A DNA stretch of 35,339 nt from Myxococcales bacterium. GTDB taxonomy: Bacteria > Myxococcota_A > Polyangia > Polyangiales > Polyangiaceae. The stretch spans positions 1-35,339 of the forward strand of contig JAAFHV010000073.1 of the NCBI GenBank assembly GCA_013297655.1, in the 5' to 3' direction. A model generated the notes under the pieces. It saw only the letters and a program-made list of their open reading frames with translations. It was not told the DNA's origin and ran no database searches. A program made the position numbers and the translations under genes. This document shows positions 23,226 to 30,878 of the stretch, one piece after another (position 1 is the first letter of the stretch; each line of letters begins with the position of its first letter).

Positions 23226-25178
23226 CTGTCTCGTTTCGTACGTTTGGGCTGGTCCGCTCTCGCAGGGTTGGTCGCCGTTTCTGCCCTCTCCACGATCGGC
23301 GCGTGCCAGTTCGATCCGGCCTACCGCGACACGGAGGACGCCCGCGCGAGCTGCGTCGAGGGCACGGTCGTGTGCGACGGCAAGGTGCTCCAGCGCTGCC
23401 AGGGCGCCGTCTTCGTCACCACCGACGACTGCGGCGCGAAGGGCTTGCTCTGCTCGTCGAAGCTCCAGCGCTGCGCCACGTGCGAGCCCGGTGCCGCGCG
23501 CTGCGACGGCGCCACCGTGGTCACCTGCAACGGCGACGGGGCGACCGAAGGCCGCGGCGAGATCTGCGACGCCACCAAGAAGATCGCGTGCCGCAGCGGC
23601 GCGTGTGTCGACCTCTGCAAGCTCGCCGAGCAGAACCGGTCCAACGTGGGCTGCGAGTACTGGGCGGTCGATCTCGACAACGCGGTGACGAGCTCCGGCA
23701 GCGCCGCCGCGCAGCAGTTCGCGGTCGTCGTGTCGAACGCGCAACCCGATCTGCCCGCGAAGATCCGAGTCGAGGAAGACACCGCGAAGCCGGGTGAGCC
23801 GGCGAAGGTGCGCGTCGTCGCGGAGGGCACCGTGAACCCGCGCAACCTCGAGGTCTTCAAGCTCGGCCCGAAGGAGGTCGACGGCTCGCCGGAGGGCACG
23901 TTCGACACCGGGCCCGGCACCGCGCTCACCCGCGGCGCGTTCAAGGTCACGAGCGACGTGCCGATCGTCGCTTACCAATTCAACCCGCTCGAGAACGCGA
24001 ACGTCTTCTCGAACGACGCCTCGCAGCTCCTCCCCGTCGCATCGCTCACCGGCGCCGCGCAAGGCTCCTACGTGATCGCGGGGTGGCCACAAACGATCGC
24101 GCGGAGCGAGAACCCGGCGACCGATTTTGGCACCAATTTGCGCGCCTTTTTGGCCATCGTCGGTACCCGACCGGACACGAAGGTCACGGTGAAGAGCACC
24201 GCGCGCATCATCTCTGGCGGGCCCACGTTCCTCCCGCAGGGCACCCCCAAGGGCGGCACCGTCGAGGTCACGCTCCAGCCGTTCGAGGTCTTGAACTTGG
24301 AGACCGGCGACTTCAACGCCGACTTCACCGGCACGATCGTCTCGGCCGACAAACCCGTCGCCGCGTTCCCCGGGAGCGAGGCCTCCGACGCGCCGTTCTT
24401 CGACACGCTCGCCGAGCGCCAATGCTGCGCCGACCACCTCGAGGAGCAGGCGATCCCCACCCGCGCGGCGGGCAAACGTTACGTGCTCGGGCGGGTGCCG
24501 AACCGTTCACGCGCGGTCGCGGCGGCGGGCGGTGGCGTCGGGCCCTTCGACGAGCCCGAGTACTACCGCGTCGTCGCGGTGAACCCCGGGAAGACGACCG
24601 TAAAGACCACCCTCGCGCCGCCCTACGCCGAGCTCACCCTCGACGGCGTCGGCGCGAACGTGACTATTGTGACGACCCGCGATGGGTTCCTGGAGGCCGA
24701 TCAACCGGTGATCGTGGCCGACGTGCAAGTGAGCCAAGACGGCGCGGGCATCCCGCGTGGCCTGCCGGGAGGCGATCCGAGCCTCACCTTCGTGCCCCCG
24801 GTGGAGCAGTGGCGCTCGGACTACGTGCTGCTCACGCCAGACAAATACGCCTTCGATTTCCTCGTCCTCACCGCGCCGCGCGAGGCGCAGCTCTTCCTCG
24901 ACGGCACGCCCGTGAATGCGACCACGTGCGAGATCGCCGGCACCGACGGCAAGGGTCGCGATACGTCGGCGTATCTCGTCTACCGCTGCCAGCTTTCGTT
25001 CCCCACGATCGACAACACGATCCGTCCGCCAGACAACGTCTTGCCCGGGCGCCAGAACGACGGCGTACACCGTGTGCAGGCCGACTACCCCGTCGGTGTG
25101 CTCGTCTACGGCTTCGACTCGTTCGTGAGCTACGCCTACGCTGGCGGCACGGAGCTCACCGAGATCAACGTTCGCTGA
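23226..25178 (+). CDS. IgGFc-binding-domain lipoprotein, likely CTG start
   Basis: A 650-residue lipoprotein. From the CTG at 23226 the signal peptide is complete: SRFVR n-region, hydrophobic core, and TIGAC with lipidated Cys27. AGAGGT at 23213-23218 is seven bases before that CTG. No ATG or GTG is in frame near the signal peptide; a TTG at 23244 is the alternative but would remove the positive n-region. Residues about 35-135 are Cys-rich (VVCDGKVLQRCQGA, ATCEPGAARCDGATVVTC). The main body matches the IgGFc-binding protein N-terminal domain, with the pattern VTSDVPIVAYQFNPLENANVFSNDASQLLP and a later ADKPVAAFPGSEA. Bacterial members are surface proteins of unclear role. The 20-bp gap to the IPT/TIG gene suggests one operon. 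Confidence 0.8.
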   Translation: MSRFVRLGWSALAGLVAVSALSTIGACQFDPAYRDTEDARASCVEGTVVCDGKVLQRCQGAVFVTTDDCGAKGLLCSSKLQRCATCEPGAARCDGATVVTCNGDGATEGRGEICDATKKIACRSGACVDLCKLAEQNRSNVGCEYWAVDLDNAVTSSGSAAAQQFAVVVSNAQPDLPAKIRVEEDTAKPGEPAKVRVVAEGTVNPRNLEVFKLGPKEVDGSPEGTFDTGPGTALTRGAFKVTSDVPIVAYQFNPLENANVFSNDASQLLPVASLTGAAQGSYVIAGWPQTIARSENPATDFGTNLRAFLAIVGTRPDTKVTVKSTARIISGGPTFLPQGTPKGGTVEVTLQPFEVLNLETGDFNADFTGTIVSADKPVAAFPGSEASDAPFFDTLAERQCCADHLEEQAIPTRAAGKRYVLGRVPNRSRAVAAAGGGVGPFDEPEYYRVVAVNPGKTTVKTTLAPPYAELTLDGVGANVTIVTTRDGFLEADQPVIVADVQVSQDGAGIPRGLPGGDPSLTFVPPVEQWRSDYVLLTPDKYAFDFLVLTAPREAQLFLDGTPVNATTCEIAGTDGKGRDTSAYLVYRCQLSFPTIDNTIRPPDNVLPGRQNDGVHRVQADYPVGVLVYGFDSFVSYAYAGGTELTEINVR

Positions 25179-25282
25179 GCCCGCGGCGCAAATAAAGCAC
25201 CAACCACTCTTTCTCGCCCCGCGGCACGATCGAAGCGGAGAGTACGTTGCCCGGGGTGGCGGGCCTTGCTACCTCTCGGGGC

Positions 25283-26443
25283 ATGCTTTCTTTGCGTAGC
25301 GGCTACCTCGCGATCGCCACCTTGCTCGTCGCGAGCCTCCTCGGGGCCTCCGCCCTCGCGGCCGACAGCGCCTCCCCGAACGTGGCCCCGGCCGCGAAGA
25401 AACCCGCTCCGCGTCCGGTCGCGAAGAAGCCTCCGCCGCCGACGCTCCCCGCGCCGAGCGTGGCCCTCGACCTCGAGGCGCCCGCGCAGGGGCCGCTGTT
25501 CACGATGAGCCTCAAGAACACCGGGACCGTCCCGCTCCGCGTGGTCACGGACGTGCGCCTCCTACGGCTCACGCTTCCGCCGCTCCCAGGCCCGGTTCCG
25601 AAGGGAAAAAAAGCTCCAAAGCCCATCGTCTGCTCGGTGCCGGCGGCGAACCGGCCGCAGGGTGACGGCGACGCGCGCGTGCTCCCGCCGGGCAAGACGT
25701 ACGTGCAAAAGTTCGACGTGCGCACCCTCTGCTTCTCGGCCGACGCGAGCGCCGCCTTGGACGCCGCGACGAGGATCTCGGCCGCGTACGGGTTCGACTC
25801 GAAATCGCTTTTGCCTCCGTTCGTCGTGAGCCCGCTCGACCCCACCGAGAGCGAGCCTACGCCCACCATCGCGAGCGCGAAGGACGTGCAGATGGCCGAG
25901 AAGGACCTCGCCCCGCACGCGGTGGTGCCCAAGGTCGCGCCGGTCACTCCTTCGCAGAACGGCACCCCGCGGGACGCCGACATCGGCCTCCCTCGGCTCA
26001 GCCTGACGGCCACTGCCCGCATCGACACCGACTCCGCCGACTCGGCGACCCTCACCGCCACGCTGAAGAACGACTCGTCGCGCGCGGTGAGCCTCGCGCT
26101 CCGCCCGTTCGTTCTCGTGCTCGACGTGACGAGCCCGAGCGGCCACACGACGACCTGCAACGTCGCCGGCAACACCGCTCTGTCGCGCGATCTGCTCGCC
26201 ACGATCGGCCCCGGCCGCGCGGCGAGCCTCTCCGTCGCGCTCGGTCGCTTCTGCAACAAGGGCACCTTCGACGAACGAGGCATCTACGCGGTGCTCGCCC
26301 ACGTCGACACCCGAAAGACGGACATTTCGGGCCGAACGGACGGCATCTTCCTCGGCGAGATCGCCGCCGCGACGCCGTCGCTCGTCCGCGTCCGCGCGGG
26401 CACGGTGCCGGTCGTGAACGCGCTCAAGCCGCGCATCGACTGA
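25283..26443 (+). CDS. Secreted/periplasmic protein of unknown function
   Basis: A 386-residue protein with a type I signal peptide (LSLRSGYLAIATLLVASLLGASALAA, cleavage near ALAA-DS). After it comes a basic Ala/Pro/Lys-rich stretch (about 30-65) typical of a cell-wall or periplasm-spanning linker. Two beta-rich segments follow, each with a pattern of the kind LKNTGTVPLRVVTDVRL and LKNDSSRAVSLALRPFVLVLDV, suggesting two similar immunoglobulin-like domains. The cysteines are few and could pair (one in VCSVPAANR, one in TLCFSA, one in TTCNVAG, one in FCNKG). No enzyme motif is recognised. The ATG at 25283 is chosen because it starts the signal peptide; a longer in-frame lead from 25247 does not fit one. 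Its stop codon lies in a hairpin shared with the convergent GIY-YIG gene. Confidence 0.72.
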   Translation: MLSLRSGYLAIATLLVASLLGASALAADSASPNVAPAAKKPAPRPVAKKPPPPTLPAPSVALDLEAPAQGPLFTMSLKNTGTVPLRVVTDVRLLRLTLPPLPGPVPKGKKAPKPIVCSVPAANRPQGDGDARVLPPGKTYVQKFDVRTLCFSADASAALDAATRISAAYGFDSKSLLPPFVVSPLDPTESEPTPTIASAKDVQMAEKDLAPHAVVPKVAPVTPSQNGTPRDADIGLPRLSLTATARIDTDSADSATLTATLKNDSSRAVSLALRPFVLVLDVTSPSGHTTTCNVAGNTALSRDLLATIGPGRAASLSVALGRFCNKGTFDERGIYAVLAHVDTRKTDISGRTDGIFLGEIAAATPSLVRVRAGTVPVVNALKPRID

Positions 26444-26465
26444 CGCGCGTCGAAGGACGCGTCAG
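26440..26465. terminator. Bidirectional hairpin holding both stop codons of convergent genes
   Basis: A perfect 8-bp inverted repeat (26440-26447 and 26458-26465, 10-base loop) contains the TGA of the secreted-protein gene (26441-26443) in one arm and the TGA of the GIY-YIG gene (26462-26464, minus strand) in the other. The two genes are only 18 bp apart, so this probably acts as a compact terminator for both directions. There is no T-run. Confidence 0.5.
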
Positions 26466-26770
26466 GCCTCCGATCGACTCGCGACGACGTCGGCGACGAA
26501 GGTCTCGAGGCGCGCGCGTCGCGCGACGAGGTGAACCTTCAGCGCGCGCGGCAGCTTCTTGAACCGCGCCTCCACCGCGAGCGCGTCTCCCTTCGCGCCA
26601 CACGGCTGCGCGGCGCGGAGACGGAGGGGCCCTCGCCCACGCGTGTAACGTGCACCCTTTCCGTCGCGATGCATCGCGAGGCGCGCGCGGACGTCTTTTG
26701 CGATCCCCGCGTAGAGCGAGCCGTCACCGCACCCGAGGACGTAAAAGCTCCAAGCCTCCGCCGTCGCCAT
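26462..26770 (-). CDS. GIY-YIG nuclease-family protein
   Basis: A 102-residue single-domain protein. The N-terminus WSFYVLGCGDGSLYAGIAKDVRARLAMHR matches the GIY-YIG core (YVL-x-Y-x-G-I, here FYVL and LYAGI), with the conserved Arg in the following helix (VRARLAMH) and a later ALAVEARFKKL carrying the glutamate. It belongs to the small YhbQ/UPF0213-type group of roughly 80-100 residues. Family members are predicted DNA or RNA endonucleases of unclear function. The ATG at 26770 is chosen because it starts the core; the in-frame lead further upstream is Arg-rich non-conserved sequence. It lies 124 bp after the crotonase gene on the same strand. Confidence 0.88.
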   Translation of the reverse strand: MATAEAWSFYVLGCGDGSLYAGIAKDVRARLAMHRDGKGARYTRGRGPLRLRAAQPCGAKGDALAVEARFKKLPRALKVHLVARRARLETFVADVVASRSEA

Positions 26771-26894
26771 CGTCGCGCACGCTAGCAGAGGCCCGCGTCT
26801 ATCGTAAACGAGGTTTACCTTCGTGTGCCGGGCTCCACGCGCGCCCTCGGTCACGGCCCACCGACGGCGATCCGCTTCGAGCGACGCGTGCGGC

Positions 26895-27683
26895 TTACTT
26901 TCCTGTCCAGACGGGCTTCCGCTTTTCGAGGAACGCCATGAGCCCCTCGCGTGCGTCGTCCGTGGCGAGGCACTCGGCGAGCTTGGCGCGGAGGAACGGC
27001 AGCGCACGCTCGAGGTGCATCTCGTCTTGTGCGGCGAACGCTCTTAGGCCGAGCCGCAACGTCGCGGGGCTCTTCTCGAGCAAACGCGCGACGATCGCGG
27101 ACACCTCGCCGTCGAGGGCATCGGCGGCGACGACTCGGTTCACGAGCCCAACGTCTTTTGCGGCTTGGGCGCTCAGCTTCTCGCCGAACAGCATCATCTC
27201 GAGGAGCCGACGTCGTGGGACGTGCTTCGCGAGCACCGCCATGATCATCATCGGGAAGAGGCCCACGTCGACCTCTGGCGTACCGAGCTGCGCGCCGTCG
27301 CTCGCGATCGCGAACGTGGACGCGGCGACGAGCCCGAGCCCCCCGCCCATCGCGTGCCCGTTCACCCGCGCGACGATGGGCTTCTCGAAGCGCATCATCG
27401 CGAGCAAGAGATCCGCGTAGTCGCCCTTGGGAGGCAAGTCGCTCGGCTCTCCGCTCGCGATCGAAGCGAAATCGCCGCCCGCGCAGAACGCTTTGCCCGC
27501 CCCGGTGAGCACGACCACGCGCGTGCCCTCGTGCTCTTGCGCGTCGGCGAGGGCCCAGAGAAGCTCGTTCATCATCTGCGGGCCGATGGCGTTGCGGCGC
27601 TCGGGGACCGAGAGCGTGATCGTGGTGACCGCGCCCTCGTGACCCGCGACGATCTTTCCGTACGCGCGGCTGGGGAGGCTCAT
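26895..27683 (-). CDS. Enoyl-CoA hydratase/isomerase (crotonase) family protein
   Basis: A 262-residue crotonase-fold protein. The oxyanion-hole segments are visible: FCAGGDF (66-72) and HAMGGGLGL (110-118), followed by GTPEVDVGLFP (134-144). Of the two catalytic glutamates of mitochondrial enoyl-CoA hydratase, the second is present (Glu137 in PEV), but the first (in GGGCE) is replaced by Gly117. This suggests an isomerase, or another crotonase reaction, rather than a standard hydratase. The ATG at 27683-27681 overlaps the TGA of the BKACE gene (27682-27680) as ATGA, so the two are co-translated. It is the last gene of the marR-BKACE-crotonase operon and probably acts on a CoA ester made or used by BKACE. 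Confidence 0.88.
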   Translation of the reverse strand: MSLPSRAYGKIVAGHEGAVTTITLSVPERRNAIGPQMMNELLWALADAQEHEGTRVVVLTGAGKAFCAGGDFASIASGEPSDLPPKGDYADLLLAMMRFEKPIVARVNGHAMGGGLGLVAASTFAIASDGAQLGTPEVDVGLFPMMIMAVLAKHVPRRRLLEMMLFGEKLSAQAAKDVGLVNRVVAADALDGEVSAIVARLLEKSPATLRLGLRAFAAQDEMHLERALPFLRAKLAECLATDDAREGLMAFLEKRKPVWTGK

Positions 27684-28594
27684 GCCTGCGCCGTGGGCTG
27701 CGTACCGGCGGGTTTGTCCGCCTTCGGGGCGTACTCGGCGAGGCGCAGGATCTTCTTCGCCTCCTCGACGGTCGCCACTTTGCGGCCGACGTCACGCGCC
27801 ATCCGCGCCGCGACCTCGATGAGATCGCCGTTCGATCGTGCCATCTCTCCGGAGGGCAAATAGAGGTTGTCCTCGAGGCCGGCGCGGATGTTTCCGCCGA
27901 GAACGAGCGCCGAGCCGATCATGCGCCAACCGGACTTGGAGATCCCGATGACCTCCCACTCGCTACCGCGCGGCATGATCTTGGTTTGGAGCTGGAGGCT
28001 TTCCACCATCGGCGGGATGCCACCGAGCACGTTCATGATGAACGAAAACTGAAGCGGCTCCTTCAGGAGGCCCATGTCGATGAGCGGCCAGATCCCGTGC
28101 GTGTGGCCGGTGTCGAAGCACTCGAGCTCCGGCTTCACGCCGGCCGCGTTCATCGCCTTCAGCAGCTTCGTGATCTTCTCGTAGGTGTTCGGGAACACCA
28201 TGTCGAAGACGAAGTTTTTCCGGTTCTCGGAGTACTTCGCGTAGTTCATCGTGCCCATGTTGAGGGCGCCGATGTGCGGCTTCGACTCGGTGAGGTACGT
28301 GCACTGCTCGCTCACGTCCTCCAAGATCGTACCGGTCGAAAAATTGAGGAGGATCGGGCACCTGGCCTCGATCTCCCTTTTGATCTCGGCGAACACCTTC
28401 GGGCTGAAGGTGGGCGACCCGTCGTCGTTACGGGCGTGGAGGTGCACCACGCTCGCGCCCGCGTCGTAGGCGCGCTTGGTCTCTTCGGCGATCTCCTTCG
28501 GCGTGTACGGGATGCCCGCGCACTGCTTGCGGTTCGCGAGCACGCCGGTGACGGCGCAGGTAATCACGCAGAGATCGGGATCACGGTCGGTCAT
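27680..28594 (-). CDS. BKACE (beta-keto acid cleavage enzyme, DUF849) family protein
   Basis: A 304-residue TIM-barrel protein. The zinc-binding HLHAR motif (V-V-H-L-H-A-R-N, near residue 50) and the loops LLNFSTG, ECFDTGHTHG and a C-terminal NIRAGLEDNLYLPSGEMARSN are characteristic of 3-keto-5-aminohexanoate cleavage enzyme (Kce) and its BKACE relatives. The family condenses a beta-keto acid with acetyl-CoA to give acetoacetate and a new CoA ester. The exact beta-keto acid cannot be read from the sequence. The ATG at 28594-28592 overlaps the MarR TGA (28593-28591) as ATGA. The neighbouring crotonase probably handles the CoA ester product. A longer in-frame lead exists upstream but is the shadow of the marR gene. 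Confidence 0.92.
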   Translation of the reverse strand: MTDRDPDLCVITCAVTGVLANRKQCAGIPYTPKEIAEETKRAYDAGASVVHLHARNDDGSPTFSPKVFAEIKREIEARCPILLNFSTGTILEDVSEQCTYLTESKPHIGALNMGTMNYAKYSENRKNFVFDMVFPNTYEKITKLLKAMNAAGVKPELECFDTGHTHGIWPLIDMGLLKEPLQFSFIMNVLGGIPPMVESLQLQTKIMPRGSEWEVIGISKSGWRMIGSALVLGGNIRAGLEDNLYLPSGEMARSNGDLIEVAARMARDVGRKVATVEEAKKILRLAEYAPKADKPAGTQPTAQA

Positions 28595-29103
28595 CGGTCT
28601 TGCCCTTCCAGCTCTTTTGCCTTGTCGCCCACGGCCTCGTCGACGTCGCGACGAACGATCGCCTTCACGCGCTTCGACACCTTCGACAAGATCCTCAAGA
28701 GCTCCCGCATCTCGTCCTTCGTGAGGCTCGAGAGCGCGCTCTGGAACACCTTCATCGGCTCGATCGGGATGTCCTCCGCGAGCTGGCTCCCCTTCGCGGT
28801 GAGCTTGATGATGACGACGCGGCGGTCCGCCGTAGACCGCTCGCGCACCACGAGCCCCTCGCGCTCCATCCGATCGATGATGCCGGTGACGGTGCTGTTC
28901 TGGGCGCGGATCTTCTCCGACAGCTCCGAGAGCGACAGGTCGCCGATTTGCTCCAAGATTTTCACGACGGTGAGCTGCGGCCCGGTGAGCTGCGCGCGAC
29001 GGGCGAGCTCCTTCGTGATGCGGCGGCTCTCCGTATAGAGGTAGATGATCGTCTCCAGGATCTGCTGGACGTCGTCTTTGATGCTCGGCTCGAGCTTCTG
29101 CAC
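28591..29103 (-). CDS. MarR-family transcriptional regulator
   Basis: A 170-residue winged-helix regulator. The MarR core runs from about residue 40 (LTGPQLTVVKILEQIGDLSLSELSEKIRAQNSTVTGIIDRMEREGLVVRERSTADRRVVIIKLTAKG), with the helix-turn-helix and the DRR wing. Dimerisation helices flank it. It starts with GTG at 29103, with no good ribosome-binding site; no better start is in frame. It heads the marR-BKACE-crotonase operon, and a perfect palindrome lies 39 to 54 bases upstream of its start. It probably represses its own operon and is released by a pathway-related ligand, as is common for MarR regulators. Confidence 0.9.
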   Translation of the reverse strand: MQKLEPSIKDDVQQILETIIYLYTESRRITKELARRAQLTGPQLTVVKILEQIGDLSLSELSEKIRAQNSTVTGIIDRMEREGLVVRERSTADRRVVIIKLTAKGSQLAEDIPIEPMKVFQSALSSLTKDEMRELLRILSKVSKRVKAIVRRDVDEAVGDKAKELEGQDR

Positions 29104-29141
29104 GAAGGGCTCGTTTCGGAAATGGGGCTCTCCCCAAAATT

Positions 29142-29157
29142 GTTTCGTGTACGAAAC
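29142..29157. promoter_or_regulatory. Palindromic MarR operator
   Basis: The 16-bp sequence GTTTCGT-gt-ACGAAAC is a perfect inverted repeat with a two-base centre. It sits 39 to 54 bases upstream of the marR start and 80 bases before the divergent GNAT start, in the 133-bp divergent gap. A half-site CGTTTCG at 29112-29118 may be a second contact. Size, position and symmetry fit MarR-type autoregulation; it may also affect the GNAT gene. Confidence 0.65.
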
Positions 29158-29236
29158 TTTTACTCACGAATGGCTTCCCGTCAACGGCCATCGCCGCGCA
29201 CGAGGCGCCGATCGTGCCCTACTCTGTCTCCACGCC

Positions 29237-29773
29237 ATGACGATCCTCTTCACGAAACGCCTCGAGCTCGTGCCCGTCACGTTCGATCTCGTCGAGGCCG
29301 TGCTCTCCGAGCGGCGCGACGACGTGAGGCGGATCGTCGGCGCCGAGCTCCCCGACGCGTGGCCCGGTCGCGCCCTCGTCGAGCGCGCGTTCAGCGCGTC
29401 GATCGAGGCGATCCAAAAGGACCCCGAGCACCGCCTCTGGGGCGACCGCCTCCTCCTCACGCGCAAAGAGGACGGACCGCAGCGCCTCGTCGGGAGCGTG
29501 GTGTTCCACGGCTCGCCGCGCGACGGCGGCATGGTGGAGGTCGGCTACGGAGTGGAGGAGTCTTCCCAAGGCCAGGGCTACGCCACCGAAGCCACCATCG
29601 CGCAGGTCGATTGGGCGCTCGCGCAGCCCGGCGTGCGTCGCATCGAAGCGACCACCCCGCCGTGGCACTCGGCCTCGGTGCGGGTCCTCGAGAAAGCAGG
29701 GTTCGTGAGGGTCGGTCTCGACGATCACCCGTTCCTCGGCGAGATCCTCCGCTTCGGCCGCGATCGCGCCTGA
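29237..29773 (+). CDS. GNAT-family N-acetyltransferase
   Basis: A 178-residue GCN5-related acetyltransferase of the RimJ/RimL type. The acetyl-CoA binding motif is SSQGQGYATEAT (Q/RxxGxG/A), preceded by the strand MVEVGYGVEE. The C-terminal motif with ASVRVLEKAGFVRVG is typical of the family. The N-terminus FTKRLELVPVT fits RimJ/L proteins. Substrate (a protein N-terminus, an amino acid or an antibiotic) is not evident. The ATG at 29237 is chosen because the longer upstream frame is antisense to marR and non-conserved. It is transcribed divergently from marR, and the operator at 29142-29157 lies between them. Confidence 0.88.
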   Translation: MTILFTKRLELVPVTFDLVEAVLSERRDDVRRIVGAELPDAWPGRALVERAFSASIEAIQKDPEHRLWGDRLLLTRKEDGPQRLVGSVVFHGSPRDGGMVEVGYGVEESSQGQGYATEATIAQVDWALAQPGVRRIEATTPPWHSASVRVLEKAGFVRVGLDDHPFLGEILRFGRDRA

Positions 29774-29853
29774 GGCCGGCCTGCTTCTCGCGAAGGTGCT
29801 GCAAATGGCAGGAACGCGTGCATCATGCAGGTGATGCGATCGGCCGAAACGAC

Positions 29854-29883
29854 GCGAGGGCCACGCGGCCGCGCGACCCTCGC
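29854..29883. terminator. Hairpin after the GNAT gene
   Basis: A perfect 7-bp repeat (29854-29860 and 29877-29883) encloses an inner palindrome CGCGGCCGCG, 80 bp after the GNAT stop. It is in the convergent 334-bp gap 29774-30107 and may stop transcripts from both sides. No T-run follows. Confidence 0.35.
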
Positions 29884-29904
29884 CCCCAGGCCAATCGCGC
29901 TGCT

Positions 29905-30111
29905 CTAGAGCACCAAACCGCTCGATGACCGAGGATTTTGGCCGAGCTGCGCGCCGTGCGAGACGCGACGACGCTCCTTGGAAGTCCCTGACGAGGGACG
30001 AGTCCGACGACTGCGAACCGAGGAGGAGCAACGAAGCCGACCCTTGGAGGTCCCCGACGAGGGCGACGCAAATCGGCGAAGCCAACCGAATCGAGCGGGT
30101 TGGTGCTCTAG
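29905..30111. mobile_element. MITE-like element with 22-bp terminal inverted repeats
   Basis: A 207-bp segment whose ends (29905-29926 and 30090-30111) are inverted repeats of 22 bp with one mismatch. The outermost bases read CTAG at both ends. If the TA is the duplicated target, the element proper is 29908-30108, flanked by TA at 29906-29907 and 30109-30110, as for elements mobilised by IS630/Tc1-type transposases. Inside are two imperfect 21-bp direct copies starting CTTGGA (29977-29997 and 30043-30063, 19 of 21 identical), each followed by a CGAAGCC(G/A)ACC block (30032-30042 and 30077-30087). No transposase is present, so it would be non-autonomous. It fills most of the convergent gap between the GNAT and ferritin-like genes, and its right end supplies the ferritin stop codon. 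Confidence 0.6.
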
Positions 30112-30878
30112 GCCGCTACGCGACGCTCGTGGCGCTTCTCCCACGCGTCGCCCGCGCGGAGACCGAGCCGATCGAGGCCGGGCACGATCGCCTGCGCGAC
30201 GGTGTCGTAGAAGAGCCCGCGCGCCTCGCGACCGGAGCACAAGCCGAGCGCGGCGCCGCCTTCGCAGAGCACCGCGCCGAGAGGGAGGTGCGCGAGCTCG
30301 TGGCGCTCGAACGCGACGGGCAAGTAGGCCTCGAGATCGGCTCTTTCCTCGGTCGACATGCGCTCGAGGATCGTGGGGAGGAGGCGCCACCCGAAGCGCG
30401 CGTGACCGACCTCGTCGGCCCAGATGCGCGTGAGCAACGTGTGGAGGGTCCCCGGTGCCATGTCGTCGCGCTCTTGGCCGATGAGCGCGACGGCGACCGT
30501 CTCGGCCATGCACGCGATCGAGACCACGTTCCGCGCGAGCGCGCAGAGCGGCGTGGTGTCTTCGTGATCCGGAAACGCGTCTGCGGCGGGGACATCGGCG
30601 ACCGCGCGTCCGCCCGCAGCGACGACGACGGCGCCGCACATGATCCCGTGGCGTCGCTCTTCTTCTGCGAACGCGAGGCACTCGTCGTGGAGGTCGGCGC
30701 CGAGGCTCGCGCGCTCGATCTGCGCCGCGAGACCCTCGAATACGCGCGCCGAGCCGTGCTCGTTCACCATTCGGCCGAGCCACGTGAGGACCGTTCGGTC
30801 GCGAAGCGGTTCTGGAACGACGACGTCGAGAGTCGACGCGATCTGCGCCGATTCGAGGTGGAGATCGAGGACGCTCAC
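30108..30878 (-). CDS. Ferritin-like diiron-fold protein
   Basis: A 256-residue helical protein. Two ExxH motifs (Glu74-x-x-His77 in EERRH, Glu156-x-x-His159 in DEVGH), plus Glu40 and Glu126 placed between them, form the set expected for a four-helix-bundle diiron site, as in ferritin-like, rubrerythrin and AurF-type proteins. It lacks a signal peptide, so it is probably cytoplasmic. The GTG start at 30878-30876 overlaps the TGA of the upstream lipoprotein gene (30877-30875) as GTGA. The TAG stop (30110-30108) lies in the right terminal repeat of the MITE-like element. Iron storage, oxygen-dependent oxidation or sensing are all possible. The pairing with a Cys-rich lipoprotein is unusual and may be functional. 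Confidence 0.78.
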   Translation of the reverse strand: MSVLDLHLESAQIASTLDVVVPEPLRDRTVLTWLGRMVNEHGSARVFEGLAAQIERASLGADLHDECLAFAEEERRHGIMCGAVVVAAGGRAVADVPAADAFPDHEDTTPLCALARNVVSIACMAETVAVALIGQERDDMAPGTLHTLLTRIWADEVGHARFGWRLLPTILERMSTEERADLEAYLPVAFERHELAHLPLGAVLCEGGAALGLCSGREARGLFYDTVAQAIVPGLDRLGLRAGDAWEKRHERRVAA

